DNA of 64,000 nucleotides, taken from NCBI GenBank assembly GCA_015501595.1, contig JADNRX010000001.1, forward strand, positions 1 through 64,000. The letters run 5' to 3'. The position numbers were made by a program, and so were the translations under genes. Of the stretch, positions 44,026 through 55,159 are shown one piece after another. The stretch is from Hymenopellis radicata. Lineage: Eukaryota > Basidiomycota > Agaricomycetes > Agaricales > Physalacriaceae. The number at the start of each line of letters is the position of its first letter. Within the stretch, counting starts at the first letter, position 1. The notes beneath the pieces are model-generated. The model ran no database searches and was not told the DNA's origin. It saw only the letters and a list, made by a program, of their open reading frames with translations.

Positions 44026-46914
44026 ATGTCAACCGACAACGACCCCGAAAGCGCCTCGCTGATATCGATAAGGTCGGTCACACCGACGCCCGACACGCTT
44101 ACCAGTACGTATATCGCGCCGCATAACAGACCGGAAATTGACCAGAGAAGGCAGAACTGGTGAAAAGGCTTCGTGCCCTCACTCTCACCCTTTTGCCCGT
44201 TGAAGTCCATCCAGACAGTCTGAATGACCCAACGGGCAGAATAATTACGCCGCAGGTTATCTCTGCGTACCGAGCAGCAGCGGGAGACTTTGTTGATGCA
44301 GTATGTGGCTCGTCTCATCCTAAACGCGTGTCTAACTTCTACTCAGCTGCCTTATTGCCTGCTCAGAGCACGATCAGAGTTCATGTGGGATGCCAACCAT
44401 AATGCTGCTGACTATGGAGAGAACTACGGCAGAGGTACGTGACATTTGGGATACCAAGTGGGGACGTGCTTCTGACCGACGGTAGCTATCGCTTGCGAGG
44501 TGTTGGCGCGTAGGATTGTGCACAGCTCCCCGCCGGACAGAATATCTGTTCTGATGTCCGCCCGGTATCGACACAAGCAGATGGACGGCGACAGTAGTGA
44601 CATGACCAGCGCGTTGGAGATGGCCATTGATTCCCACTGGTTGGTGTGTATAGCCTCCGAGATGACCGGGAATTCATGTCCCCTTGCAGCACGATATTTC
44701 TTTCTTCTACAGAGGCCCAAGATGTCGTTGGTGCCCTCTGGCGTGGCGAACTGATTCAGAAGAATAACGATCATCTCGACATTGAATGTATGCGTCGTCA
44801 TTTCTTTTCAATTCATGACGAGCTCATGTCGTTATAGACGTACCATACGCCGATGTCGAGTCCCATAGTTATTGGGGTCACCTGGATCCCTCGCGACTTT
44901 CTGTGCCCCGGTACGCTAAGCTCCCTTCACTCACTTACTTCTTTAACTCAGTCTAGGTACCAAAATATTATCCGAATCACCATCTGGCTCGTGCTCCTGG
45001 TTGTATATTCCCAAACAGGTTTGACTTTTATGCCTGCGCTTTGATTACGCCGTAATTTTTGCACAGTGAAGCAACCTGCAGAGCGCCTGGATCCATTGAA
45101 TAGCGGGTATTTGGATGTATGGGAGATTATATTCTATGTTCTCGCATTGTCAATAACTCTGGAAGGTAAGCAGAATACTAGACATGAGTTTTCATCTCTC
45201 ATCCCTCTGTGTCAGATGTATACAAGGTACAATCTATGGAATCGTTTCTTGACCCACTTCGATTGACACGACCAAGTTCTTCCAGTTATTGGGATTCGTA
45301 ACTTGGCGAGCATTCTCTTTTTGGAACGTTATATCCCTGGTTACGGACGCCCTCATGGCCTCGGCTTTCGCTTTACGCATTGCTGGGATGTATGCGACGG
45401 ACGAAGATAGCACAAATCACCTCCGTATTGCGAGTTTTCAAGTTTTGAGTTTTGTGTCACCTTTCATTTGGTCAGTACATTCTGAATAACACCCGGAGGA
45501 GTAAGCTGATAGGCGATCGCAGGATGAGTAAGTGTCATTCCTTTACAAATATTTCCGCGAGCTCACCATCATTTACTGGCGCTCAGAGCTCGTTACAGTA
45601 TTTGATGGGTACAAATACATCGGCACCATGCAGATATGCATTGCCCGGATGTTGCAAGAATCTGGGATATTCTTTGCTGTGAGTAATATGACCTTCATAC
45701 TTATCTGACGGTTCACATGCACGTGTCATAGCTGCTCTCTCTCATGGCTGTCGGATTCGCGCAGGCCCTGTATGCTCTCGACGCCGCAGATGGTCAAGCG
45801 GACCCTCCTTCAGGTGTAAGGCCTCAAGATTTAGTCGTTTCTGGTCTCATGTCGTATAGATTGCAAATGTATTGATTCAGGCTCTACTTCAGTACGTGAT
45901 CCTTTTTGTGGCGTCCTCTTCGATGCTCACGGGGAAAAAGATCGCCGGATTTCAGCAAATTCGATAACAGGTTCCCCGTTTTTTTGTCGTACATTGCAAA
46001 TACTCACTCTGTTTCAAGCGTGACTGGAATGATTATGTTCTACTTGTAAGCCTTCTCTGTCCCGTCTCATCTGGTGTTCGTCCAAATTTGATATTCGCCC
46101 AAAGCTGGAATGTCGTAACGGCCCTCATTCTTCTCAACGTCCTCATTTCGCTATTCTCGTCAGCTTACTCCGATGTCGGTCACACATCTTAACGTTCTTG
46201 TTGCCATCAACTGCTGACTTGCTTCTACACAGGTGGTCGATGACGCCGAGGCACAGTATCTTGCCTTTTTCGCTGGCAAGACGGTTGGGATGATCAGAGC
46301 GCCAGACGCATACGTCTACCCAGCCCCGTTTAATCTCATCGAGATCGTACTGGTTTCACCTTTCGAGTAAGTCGATTTGCCTATACATATGCCTGCCCTA
46401 AGAATGTTCCCAGGTGGATACCTGGTCTTCGCTTGAGCGCTAAGAATTACGCCAACGTATGTAACGTCGATGATATGTTCTGCGGACGAGGAACCAACTT
46501 ACTATTTAGCTCAACCGTTTTGTCATGCGCTTCGTTTTCTTAGTACCTCTGGCCATTATTGCGCTTTACGAATCTACGATTTCTACTAGGCCGGCTTCTT
46601 GGGTGACCAACTGGATGCGGGGTATTGACGAAGGGGACGAGAATTATCCTCACAGCCGGGACCCTGTCGTCGACAACGCGGAGGATCACGGTCTCGAAAT
46701 CAGCAAAGTGCCGTTCATGGAACTTATAAAAGTGTTCCCGAACACAGCTCAGGTTAGTGTTCTCACCTTTTGATCCATTGAGAGTAATTCAATCGTTCGT
46801 CCTTTCTGATAGTCCAGCGAAGCGTTGATCTTATGTGAAATTGCCGACTTGAAGCGTCAGCTGGGGATGGTATTGCAGAAACTTGATGGTGTGCATGGGA
46901 CGAAGAGCGAATGA
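44026..46914 (+). CDS. YVC1: YVC1-like TRP-type vacuolar cation channel
   Basis: Yvc1 releases Ca2+ from the vacuole in response to stretch and Ca2+. The cytosolic N-terminal part reads MSTDNDPESASLIS, LVKRLRALTLTLLPVEVHPD, LPYCLLRARSEFMWDANHN and ACEVLARRIVH. Membrane helices and the pore region include IIRITIWLVLLVVYSQT, WEIIFYVLALSITLE, FWNVISLVTDALMASAFALR, ESGIFFALLSLMAVGFAQAL and VVTALILLNVLISLFSSAYS. After the last helix come DDAEAQYLAFFAGKTVGMIR and RFVMRFVFLVPLAIIALYES. The C-terminal coiled tail ends LGMVLQKLDGVHGTKSE, TGA 46912-46914. At least 17 introns were needed, including a 5-nt exon at 45523-45527. All joins keep the family sequence without any frame break. Confidence 0.9.
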
Positions 46915-47794
46915 ACAACATTATGGACTTCCAAGGACAGACAACGGACAACGGACATGAATGGACGTGGTTTCTTATATTGTATCATAGTATTGATGTC
47001 TATCTGCCACCCATAATTTTCGCCTTCTTTCGATCTGCCTGAAATATCGGACAACATTCAGGTGGACGAAGTTATAAATGAAAATCCTCCGACACGTTGA
47101 TCAGATGGGGAGGGAAGCGCGTCCGGGAGTTATTCGTTCTGTGTGATGAATCCCAGATTTGTGCATTTTCTCTTAGCACTATTTATTTGTTCGGTTACTT
47201 TGCGAGTGCTTGAACTCCTGGAAACTGCACGACCATGCCGTACAAATGGGCCAAGATCGAGGCGCGGCATAGGCAGCAGCCTAAGAGTGCGTGCTACGTG
47301 AATTCCCCGTATGCTCGACCTTCCTTTTCACGTCGCGCGTCATTATGACGATGCCAAGGAGGTCGTAAGTAACAACCCAAAGGTCCGCGATATTTCAACG
47401 GAAGAACGACGCCACAGGAAAATGTTGCCCCAAGTAGAACTCCAAATTTTCAACAGAGTTTCAGGAACTCTAGCGGAAGCCAATGATATATCACGCGTTC
47501 TCCGTCCTTTATATTCACTCCGGATTGCATGCACGGTGTCATATGTCGTTAGTGGGCTTGTCCGCCGCACGTTCTTGATAGAGTTAGCTCATAGCAGGCT
47601 GTTCCTGTACCCAAGTTGTCTTCTTTCGGCGTCGCATGTCATTAAGAGTCATGTCTATGTTGGTGGGGTTGAAATGCTCACCCGCGATTCCTGATTTCCT
47701 GCGCGCTCCACTTGGACAGTCGCCTCTACGCGTCATGCTGCTCGTTCGTACGAGTTGCGCATGTACCTTTTGGGGGATTAGCTCCTAGAGAACA
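46915..47794. other. Gap of about 0.9 kb, one doubtful ORF
   Basis: No recognised gene. An open frame at about 47311-47694 (MLDLPFHVARHYDD) has a weakly hydrophobic end and no family motif, and a short ATG frame MPYKWAKIEARHRQQ lies just upstream; together they might be a small lineage-specific gene. The right part holds the hydrophobin 2 promoter. Confidence 0.25.
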
Positions 47795-47803
47795 TATATA
47801 AGG
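47795..47803 (+). promoter_or_regulatory. TATA box of hydrophobin 2
   Basis: TATATAAGG lies 79 bases upstream of the ATG at 47874, compatible with a 5' UTR of about 45-50 bases. The stretch from about 47820 to the ATG is very similar to the flank of hydrophobin 1. Confidence 0.45.
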
Positions 47804-47873
47804 TGTGCGACATACCGCTTTGTTCTTCACTCGAACTCACCTACAGTTCTAGTACCATACAAAGTCTCTAAAC

Positions 47874-48307
47874 ATGCAGTTCAAGCTCGCTACTCTTACT
47901 CTTGCTCTCGCCACCCTTGCGGCCGCCACTCCCACCCGCCGCCAAGGGGACTGCACCACTGGTCCCATCCAGTGCTGCGCCACAACCACCACCGCCTCAA
48001 ACGCGTCTGCCGCGTCAATTCTGGGCCTGTTGGGCATCATCCTTGACCCCGATACAATTGTTGGGCTTTCTTGCTCCCCCATCTCTGCAATCGGTGTTGG
48101 AGGCGGCGAGTGGTAAGTGGATTATACCGCCAAAACATTCTTCGATGCTGACGAAAAACTTCGTAGCTCTGCCAGCCCAGTCTGCTGCACGGACAATTCC
48201 CATGGTAGGCTACACATGCATCAGCACTCTGTCGGTCGTAGAGACACTTACTGACAATATTCGCAGACAATCTCATCTCCATTGGCTGCGTTCCCGTTAG
48301 CCTCTAA
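47874..48307 (+). CDS. Class I hydrophobin 2
   Basis: A near copy of hydrophobin 1 on the opposite strand. Signal peptide MQFKLATLTLALATLAAATP, then RRQGDC, IQCC, VGLSC, GGGEC (fifth Cys codon split by intron 1), SASPVCC and ISIGC, ending VPVSL with TAA 48305-48307. All eight Cys are kept and the spacing is that of class I. The protein lacks two residues present after the signal peptide of copy 1. Both introns are at the same places, and their sequences are also alike, so the duplication is recent or has been kept similar by gene conversion. Confidence 0.93.
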
Positions 48308-48543
48308 ATCAAGTCTCTCGAAAGTACGCATAAACGCCGGAATTTAGTGATGTTGAGGCGAGGGAAGATATGATCACGGTCTTGCACTTGTCGGACGGAC
48401 TGTATTTGGCGGTGTAGTACTAGCACACTCGTTTGTTCCCGAAAGATTCATTGTGGTCTCGTTTGTTATGAAATTCATGTTGTTCGTTGCGAATTTGGCA
48501 CTCGTTTTGAACAGTGGAAGCGTTCAGCGACTCTAGTTTCACA

Positions 48544-49289
48544 TTATGGATCTCTGGGTACACGGTGAAGGTGTGTGAATATTCCCATAGACTGAACGAA
48601 GAACGGCCTGATTTCGTTGATTTCCATGGAACAGAGTCTAGTCAACTGTCACGACTTGTCAGTACATGAACAAACTCAAGCACGGGTGCTTACAGTAGTT
48701 TCACTGCGATCGAGATCTTTGGCACCTTCTCTACTCTTTGCCTGACGCGCTTCTCGAATATCCTTAAGTAAAGATCGAAGCTTGTCAGGATTCTGGAGAT
48801 CGTCTGATGCGCTGTGCGATATGAGGACTAAATTCTACCAGCGACTAGACACGAACTTATCCAATAGGACTTTGGAGATTTCCGCGAAACGAAAGGGTAG
48901 ATGACTGAAGTGAGGACTGGTAGTCTCTTCGGTCAGTCGATCCTGCAGAAACTCTGTAGAGAGTTATCATCATGATGGGCATGCTCATGGCAGTACGAAC
49001 CTACTGTGAGCCAGTCTGGTGCCACTATGTGGCATTTGCGTTTCAATTTTAGATTTAAAGCCATCCATAGTGGGATTGTCGCTTTGTTTGGTGGTCGCAA
49101 AGGACCGTATGCGCCCTGAACACGTCGCGTTACTTGTGTTCATGACGCGTCGCACAAGTAAATATGTACCGAAATGAAAGCAGTCTTGTCCATTGAGGTG
49201 AGGGGAATAATTTCTATCAATTCTTGACACGCGATGAGTTCCAGTTCGGGCGGTGTCACTGAATTCCGGAGAGATTGAGGCAAGGACAT
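48544..49289 (-). CDS. PSF2: GINS complex subunit PSF2
   Basis: GINS is part of the CMG replicative helicase. The start at 49289 reads MSLPQSLRNSVTPPELELIA, then ELIEIIPLTSMDKTAFIS. After an intron: GAYGPLRPPNKATIPLWMAL, LKLKRKCHIVAPDWLT, then VEFLQDRLTEETTSPHFSHL, PFRFAEISKVLLD, PDKLRSLLKDIREARQAKS and finally LCSMEINEIRPFFVQSMGIF, ending HRVPRDP with TAA (48544-48546 on plus). Five exons with introns of 45-55 nt. The length of about 205 residues and the order of motifs match Psf2 throughout. Promoter shared in part with the haspin gene, which starts 297 bases away in the other direction. Confidence 0.93.
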
Positions 49290-49585
49290 GGTGGTCAGAA
49301 GGGAAAAGCGATGCTGCTTGTTTGACCTTGCTTGTCAAAGGCGCTCGCGGTCAGGTGATGCGCTTGTGTTGGGTTTCTAAATTGAAATTCGGCTTGTTCA
49401 CACACGTCCACAACCATATCTCTACGGTCAGTTTCAACGCTATCTCTTGCTCGTCTTTTATCTATCATCAGTAGAAACTCAAAGGACGACCTGCCACTGC
49501 GTTCACCGCCATTTCTACTTTACCACTCATTTCGCCAGTCTCGCTCGCAGCAACGGGACTTGTCGTATTCATTGCTGCCTTCATT

Positions 49586-52129
49586 ATGCTGGGGTCACGC
49601 ACGAAACAGGTCAATTGCTACGGCAGACGCAGCCAGAAGCGTATCGTCACGACATCGGCCGAGAAAAAGAGCCCTTTCTCCCCATTCCTGGACCTCGAAG
49701 AACCAGCGACGGTGTCCTCCCCGATTAAACCGAAGGCCAAGAATAGAGAAAACTTGGTACATCCTGTCCCAAAATCCCGCCCGGTGCCGTCTCCCAAGGT
49801 TACGATTCCCGTCCGGAAACGGTCACCTGTCGCGAAACCACTCGTGAAGCAGATCAAGGCTTCGGTGGCTCCCGCCTCGCAGAAGGAAAAACCTCTCATT
49901 GCATCTGTATTCAAATTCTCCCATAACGACACCCCATCACGAACACCTCTTGCAGCATTGCACCCCAATGGTCCCGGTTCACCTGCCTTGCCCGCGAAAC
50001 CTCGTAAACCAATATCGCCTCTCTCCAAAGGCGCCTCCACTCTCAAGAAGCCGTTTTCGCCTTTTACGGAGATGGACATCACGGTCATTGATGGAGAAGG
50101 CCGGATGGTGAAGAAAGAAGTTAGACGTGTTTCGCATGCCGATGATTCGGATGCCGACGATTATCCTATCAGACGTCCGCGTCGATTAAAAAGTCGTGCG
50201 ATCGTTGTCTCCGACGATTCAGAGTCAGATATCGACGGCAAACATTCCAAACGCAAACGCGTCTCTCCTCCGATTCGTCCTGCTCAGCATAAAGCCAAAC
50301 ACTCAACTTCTGCTGCACATTCTGGAGACATCCAGTACATTGATCTCACCACGGACACACCTCCACCGCCTTCCCTTTGCCATGATGCTGGTATAGCGCC
50401 TCGTCCATTCAAACCCTCCCGAAACGAGATCCCAGCCACCCCTCCACAACTCCCTCTGCGTCATATTTTCCATGCCGCCAAGCCTCGTCAGCTCACACCT
50501 GTGCGACCAGGCAGGAACCGTCTGTTCGCTCCACCGTCACCTCCGTCACCATGTTCAACCGCTGATCTAGACGATTTCGCCTATCTTACCCTTGACAGTG
50601 ACGACGATCTGAGTGACGATGTTGCTAGTACGCCAGAGGTTCCAGACTATCTTCGCCCACTGTTAAATGAGTGTGAACAAAATCAGGCCCACGAGTTTTC
50701 GTCATTCATATCTGCCTTCCCTCACGATCCCATTTTGAGAAGCGCCCGAACGGCGTCCTCTTCATTACCACCCTTTCGAAAAGTCGGCGAAGCGAGCTAT
50801 TCAGAAGTTTTCGGGATTGGCGATGTGGTGCTCAAGATTATCCCCATCCGTGACGAGTCGCCTGTTTCTCCAACTGAGAAAGGCAAGGCATCGCAAACGC
50901 TTCATCATCGAAGTGAATCTGAGGAAGGACCAGCGCCTACTGACGCTCGGGATGTTCTTAAAGAAGTCATTGTGACGCGAGCAATGGGCGATGTTCATAA
51001 AGGTTTCGTGAAGCTGTTGAAAGCGTACGTCGTCAAGGGAAGGTATCCTCAAGAGTTGTTGGAGCTGTGGGACGAATATTATGAACACAAGGGTTCAGAA
51101 AGTATTCGTCCTGGTATGTGTCTTGACCTACAAATGACAATCAATTTGACGTGCTGCCCTTTCAGATACCTTCTCGTTGTCCCAAGTCTACGCTATCATC
51201 GTTCTTCCTAATGGTGGTCCAGACTTGGAGTCATACACCTTCAAAGCACCAACGAAGCTGGGATGGAGACAAGCGAGCAGCGTATTCTGGCAAGTCGCGA
51301 AATCGCTGGCACACGCAGAACAATTGGTTTCCTTTGAGGTATTACAGTTCAAAACAAAGTCTATCCGTACCCGCTAATCTGTTTGCAGCACCGGGACCTC
51401 CACCTAGGACAGGTCCTCGTGAGGGATTTGCCAATGGCTACAACGCTCCCGTTGCAGGCGCATGCCCAGAATCGTAAAGTTAAAAAGGATACGCACCTTC
51501 CAATGGACGATCGCTCTCATGGAGTTCAAGTGACACTCATCGACTTGGGCTTATCTCGCATGGATGCCGGGGATGGCTCTGGAGGCGAAATGGTACACTG
51601 GACACCTTTTGAAGAAGAGGTGTTCGAGGGAGAAGGTTTGTCTTGCGTATACATTCGTGTCTCTCCCTCTCTCATTGTGTACTAGGTGACTATCAGTTTG
51701 ATATCTATCGTATGATGCGCGACCAGAATGGAGGAGATTGGGAATCATTTAAACCCTTGAGCAATGTCATGGTAGGCTACGCTTTTGGTCATCGACTTAC
51801 TCTTGAGATCGACTTTCTCGTAGTGGCTTCATTATCTACTGGTCAAGCTACTCAAGTTCAAGGGCATCAAAGCCCCTCGCAAAACTTCCGGTACTTCCGC
51901 ATCGTCAGGATATAGCGAACGGGATTGCTATGATTGCCTAGTTGATTTGGAGCAGTGGCTGGGACAGTGCGTAGTCGCCGCTGCGACGAAAATCAACAAG
52001 CCGGTAAAGGGAAAAGGTCGTCGGAAAACGGTGCTGCCCACCAAAGAAGAAGTAGCGTCGCTGAACCCCATTTGTGCGGGCGAGATTGTGGAATATGGTA
52101 TCAAGAAACGCTGGATAAAGTCGATATGA
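49586..52129 (+). CDS. Haspin-type histone H3 Thr3 kinase
   Basis: Haspin phosphorylates histone H3 at Thr3 in mitosis to place the chromosomal passenger complex. The first 400 residues are disordered, Pro- and basic-rich, with patches such as SDDSESDIDGKHSKRKR. The divergent kinase domain begins PFRKVGEASYSEVFGIGDVV with the glycine loop, then LKIIPIRDE with the ATP Lys, LKEVIVTRAMGDVHKGFVKL with the helix-C Glu, VYAIIVLPNGGPDLES (hinge), HRDLHLGQVLV (catalytic loop) and LIDLGLSRMD where other kinases have DFG, as in haspins. The C-terminal lobe has FDIYRMMRDQNGGDWESFKP, NVMWLHYLLVKLL and IVEYGIKKRWIKSI, TGA 52127-52129. Four introns, all in the kinase part. Confidence 0.92.
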
Positions 52130-52357
52130 TATTGTTTTCATCGACCCACGTACATAGAATATTTCATCTATAAGCATATCTATTAGACAAATGATTTGTA
52201 TGTATGTCAGTAACGGTTCTGGTAATACAAGGATTGTATGGTATAGCAGTCGTGATGGCGTCTTGAAGTGTCATGAGCAAACGAAGGTGTAAATTGCACA
52301 TCTCCCATGACCGAGTCAGTGGGCATGGTAGTACAAATTGTCCGTCAAATCTACCAT

Positions 52358-54666
52358 CTAACACTTATCCACCAGGGAGTTTTTGGGAAATGTTTGCTTG
52401 TAGTCGTCCACCCAGGTCGTCAAGTTTGCATTTGCGTAAGCTTCCGCATAGCTATGGATACGAATGAGCTGGCAGTGTCCATACTCTTACCTGAAATGAA
52501 AAACGACTCACGTGTTGATGTACTCCCTATGGATACGAGTGAGCTGACAGTGCCCATTCCTCAAATGAAAAAAACTCACGCGGTGGGAAAGTCCGGGGGA
52601 TCGCAACCAATGTTAATCCGAGATGGATGTTGGTAGACGCGAATGTAGTCGATAGACATTGTGGCGGGAAACGTCAAGTGTTCAAGATCGACGACGCCAA
52701 AGTTTGTTGACATTCCAAGATTGGCCATGATATACTGTAGGGAGGGGCTGAGTTAGTCTATTTGAACGAGAGTCATCAATGAATCTCACCATGGGCTCTT
52801 CCGGTACAGGCCGCGCTGAGATCTCTGTACCCGAGTCGGCTTTCATGCCAGCTCCCAACATCGTCCACGCGAGTTTTCCATCGTTCACCCATGAAATGTA
52901 CTACACATAAAGGTGAGGCCAGAACGACAGGATGGCGACGTGCTTACTGAATCATCGGAAGCGAAGCCTGGCTTATACTCGAAGCCGTAAATAGAGAAGC
53001 ATCCAGTGCCTCCTAACTCGTAGCAATCGGTGTTCGTGTGTGAAACTACGGAGGTGGCCTGTTGTGTACTTCCACCAGTGTACGAGTTCAGTTGGGAAAT
53101 CGAGGTGTCGGCGATGATAAGATTGGCGGAGCTGTTGTCCCAAACGTAGGCCTCGTTGAAAGGCTGCATGGTATACATGAGACTAGAGACGGCTTATGAA
53201 TTAAAAACGATGCACTGACCGCCCATTGACCAGACTGAGAAACTTCACCAATGCTATTGCTGACCTGGGCTTCAAATACGTCGATTTCCGGTGCTGCGCG
53301 CCCCACAAACGAGCCGTCTGAATGCATTGGCCCAGGATGACTCTCGCCTGGACAAGTACATCGTGAAAGTCGTTGACCAGGTAGATACGAAAGTTCGCCG
53401 TTGACATCGGCGCCACCACTTGTACTCGCGACCAGCGGGAGGCCATCGACGGTTTGATTAGGTGCTGTGCCCACATCGCATGCATCATACGTGTAAGGCC
53501 ACTTCATAAAGGTCAGATATGAATCGTTTGTATGAAATCGACTCACGGTTCCTTCAAGAGATGCACCGAATCCTGCTCGGCCCAAATTTCCCATTGTCCA
53601 TACGGCGGGCCATAAACCGACAACGTTGCTTATACCCGGAAGACGAACAGAACTCTCGATATAACCTCCCGTGAAGCAGAACTTGTTCCAGGTTTGGACG
53701 AGACCTTGTCGACATTAGAAAGAAGTAGGAATATCGGGATGGGTTTGCATACCTCCTTGGTAATTGAGGCCGTGAGTTTGTTTCTCGGAAAGGGTAATTG
53801 TCATAGAGCCATTTGACGTCGTAACGCCTGCAGGATCATACCACTCCATGTTATTGGTACCCTAGAACTGACCTTGAGTTTTTGGAGGAAGAAGACGAAG
53901 TGCTCACCCAATAATGAAGGTCAACCGCCTCCCAGTAAGGATCTTCACCAGGATAAAACGATCGCCCCGCCTCTTCGAACTCATCGGAGAAGACAAGAGT
54001 CCACTCTGTCCCATCGCGTAAGGACTTCTTCGTGTAGGCGTCCGCCGGCGTGTCCAAATCGATGAGTCCAAAGTTTCCCATCATTGGTACTTGCCCAGTC
54101 GAGTTTACTCCGAGATTCAGCCCAGCTGGGTTCTTCGTTGTTGTTTGTACAAATGATAAGACGGGGTATCCAAGGCTGCAACAAGATGAGATTGTGCGCG
54201 GAGGCCATCGAAAGAGACTCACAAGAGCATGAGGATTGCTAAGGCAAGGAGGAGCAAGCACCCAATGTTCGCGAACCCTCGACTTGACATCGCATAGTCA
54301 TTATCATCGACCACTTCTCCGTTTTCTACGGTAGGATTGTGAATGGCATCGTCGGGCTCGCGGTGGTTATAAGCAATCGCAGAACCCCATGTTTGAGGAT
54401 CTGGAGCCAAAGAGAACTGCGTACGGGGGATCGGCATTGAAGAACAAACCATGGAAGAACGCGAAGCCCTCACCTTCTCGGACAGAGGCAAGTTCTGCGA
54501 TGATGATGCGGCAGAGTAGGCTGTATCTGCCTGAAGGTAACCCATCAGCGACTGCGCTCTGAGGACACGACTTCCAACCGCGCACCCAATCTCTTTGTGA
54601 CGGCTGCGAGGAGTCCAAAAGGCTGGCTGTAGAAGAGTCGTATCGCCGTCTAGAAAATCCAGACAT
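52358..54666 (-). CDS. GH16 beta-glucan synthesis-associated protein, Kre6/Skn1-like
   Basis: A type II membrane protein needed for cell-wall beta-1,6-glucan. Cytosolic N-terminus MSGFSRRRYDSSTASLLD, membrane helix at FANIGCLLLLALAILMLL, then the GH16 domain: MMGNFGLIDLDTP, DGTEWTLVFSDEFEEAGRSF, YWEAVDLHYWGTNNMEWYDP, WNKFCFTGGYIESSVRLPG, GLWPAVWTMGNLGRAGFGAS and the catalytic EIDVFEAQ. The end reads MSIDYIRVYQ, GCDPPDFPTAEYINTYAEAY, then NLTTWVDDYKQTFPKNSLV, ending DKC, TAG (52358-52360 on plus). About ten introns. The last two, 52527-52579 and 52452-52511, are near copies of each other around a 15-nt exon (52512-52526). All exons join in frame. Confidence 0.92.
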
Positions 54667-55159
54667 GAAAGGTAGCAATGGGGGCGGTGAGTGCGAGAAA
54701 CGAGAAACGAGAAATGACAGAAGATGGGGGTGTGTAGGCAAAGAAAAATGTATCCGTTCCGTATCTTCTCGACAGGTAAATGATAATTCCATCTACGCGT
54801 ACAAAATAGCACCGGAAGAGCCGAGTGATTCTTTTTGACAACCGATCCACCTCTTGTGGTAATTTAATGATCGGATTCCATCGCGACGGGTGGCGTTTCC
54901 GTGGTGTTTTAATTGTGTTCCCGAGAAAGTTGGAGCTATCCGCAGCATATATCGTCATCGTTCGGTCATAGCTCTTGGCGGGCTGGGGCGAACGTATTGA
55001 ACCGATAGTGTTATTGTGAAATTATAGCCAGTTGACAGCCAAGGAAAAGGAGAGGCGCGAGGAATAAATGCAGCGAGAACTCATCTCAAAGGACTGTTCC
55101 CAAAAAGGGTATTACATTTGATGCTGAATGGAGACACGGATCTGACGCCACAGTAGAAC
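54667..55159. other. Intergenic region, no gene seen
   Basis: About 490 bases upstream of the GH16 gene and downstream of the spermidine-synthase-like gene. It should contain the GH16 promoter. Small open frames lack motifs. Confidence 0.3.

Noticed and set aside
47311..47694. A real gene upstream of hydrophobin 2
   Set aside because: The frame has no family motif, its start context is poor and part of it overlaps the promoter region; left as doubtful only.
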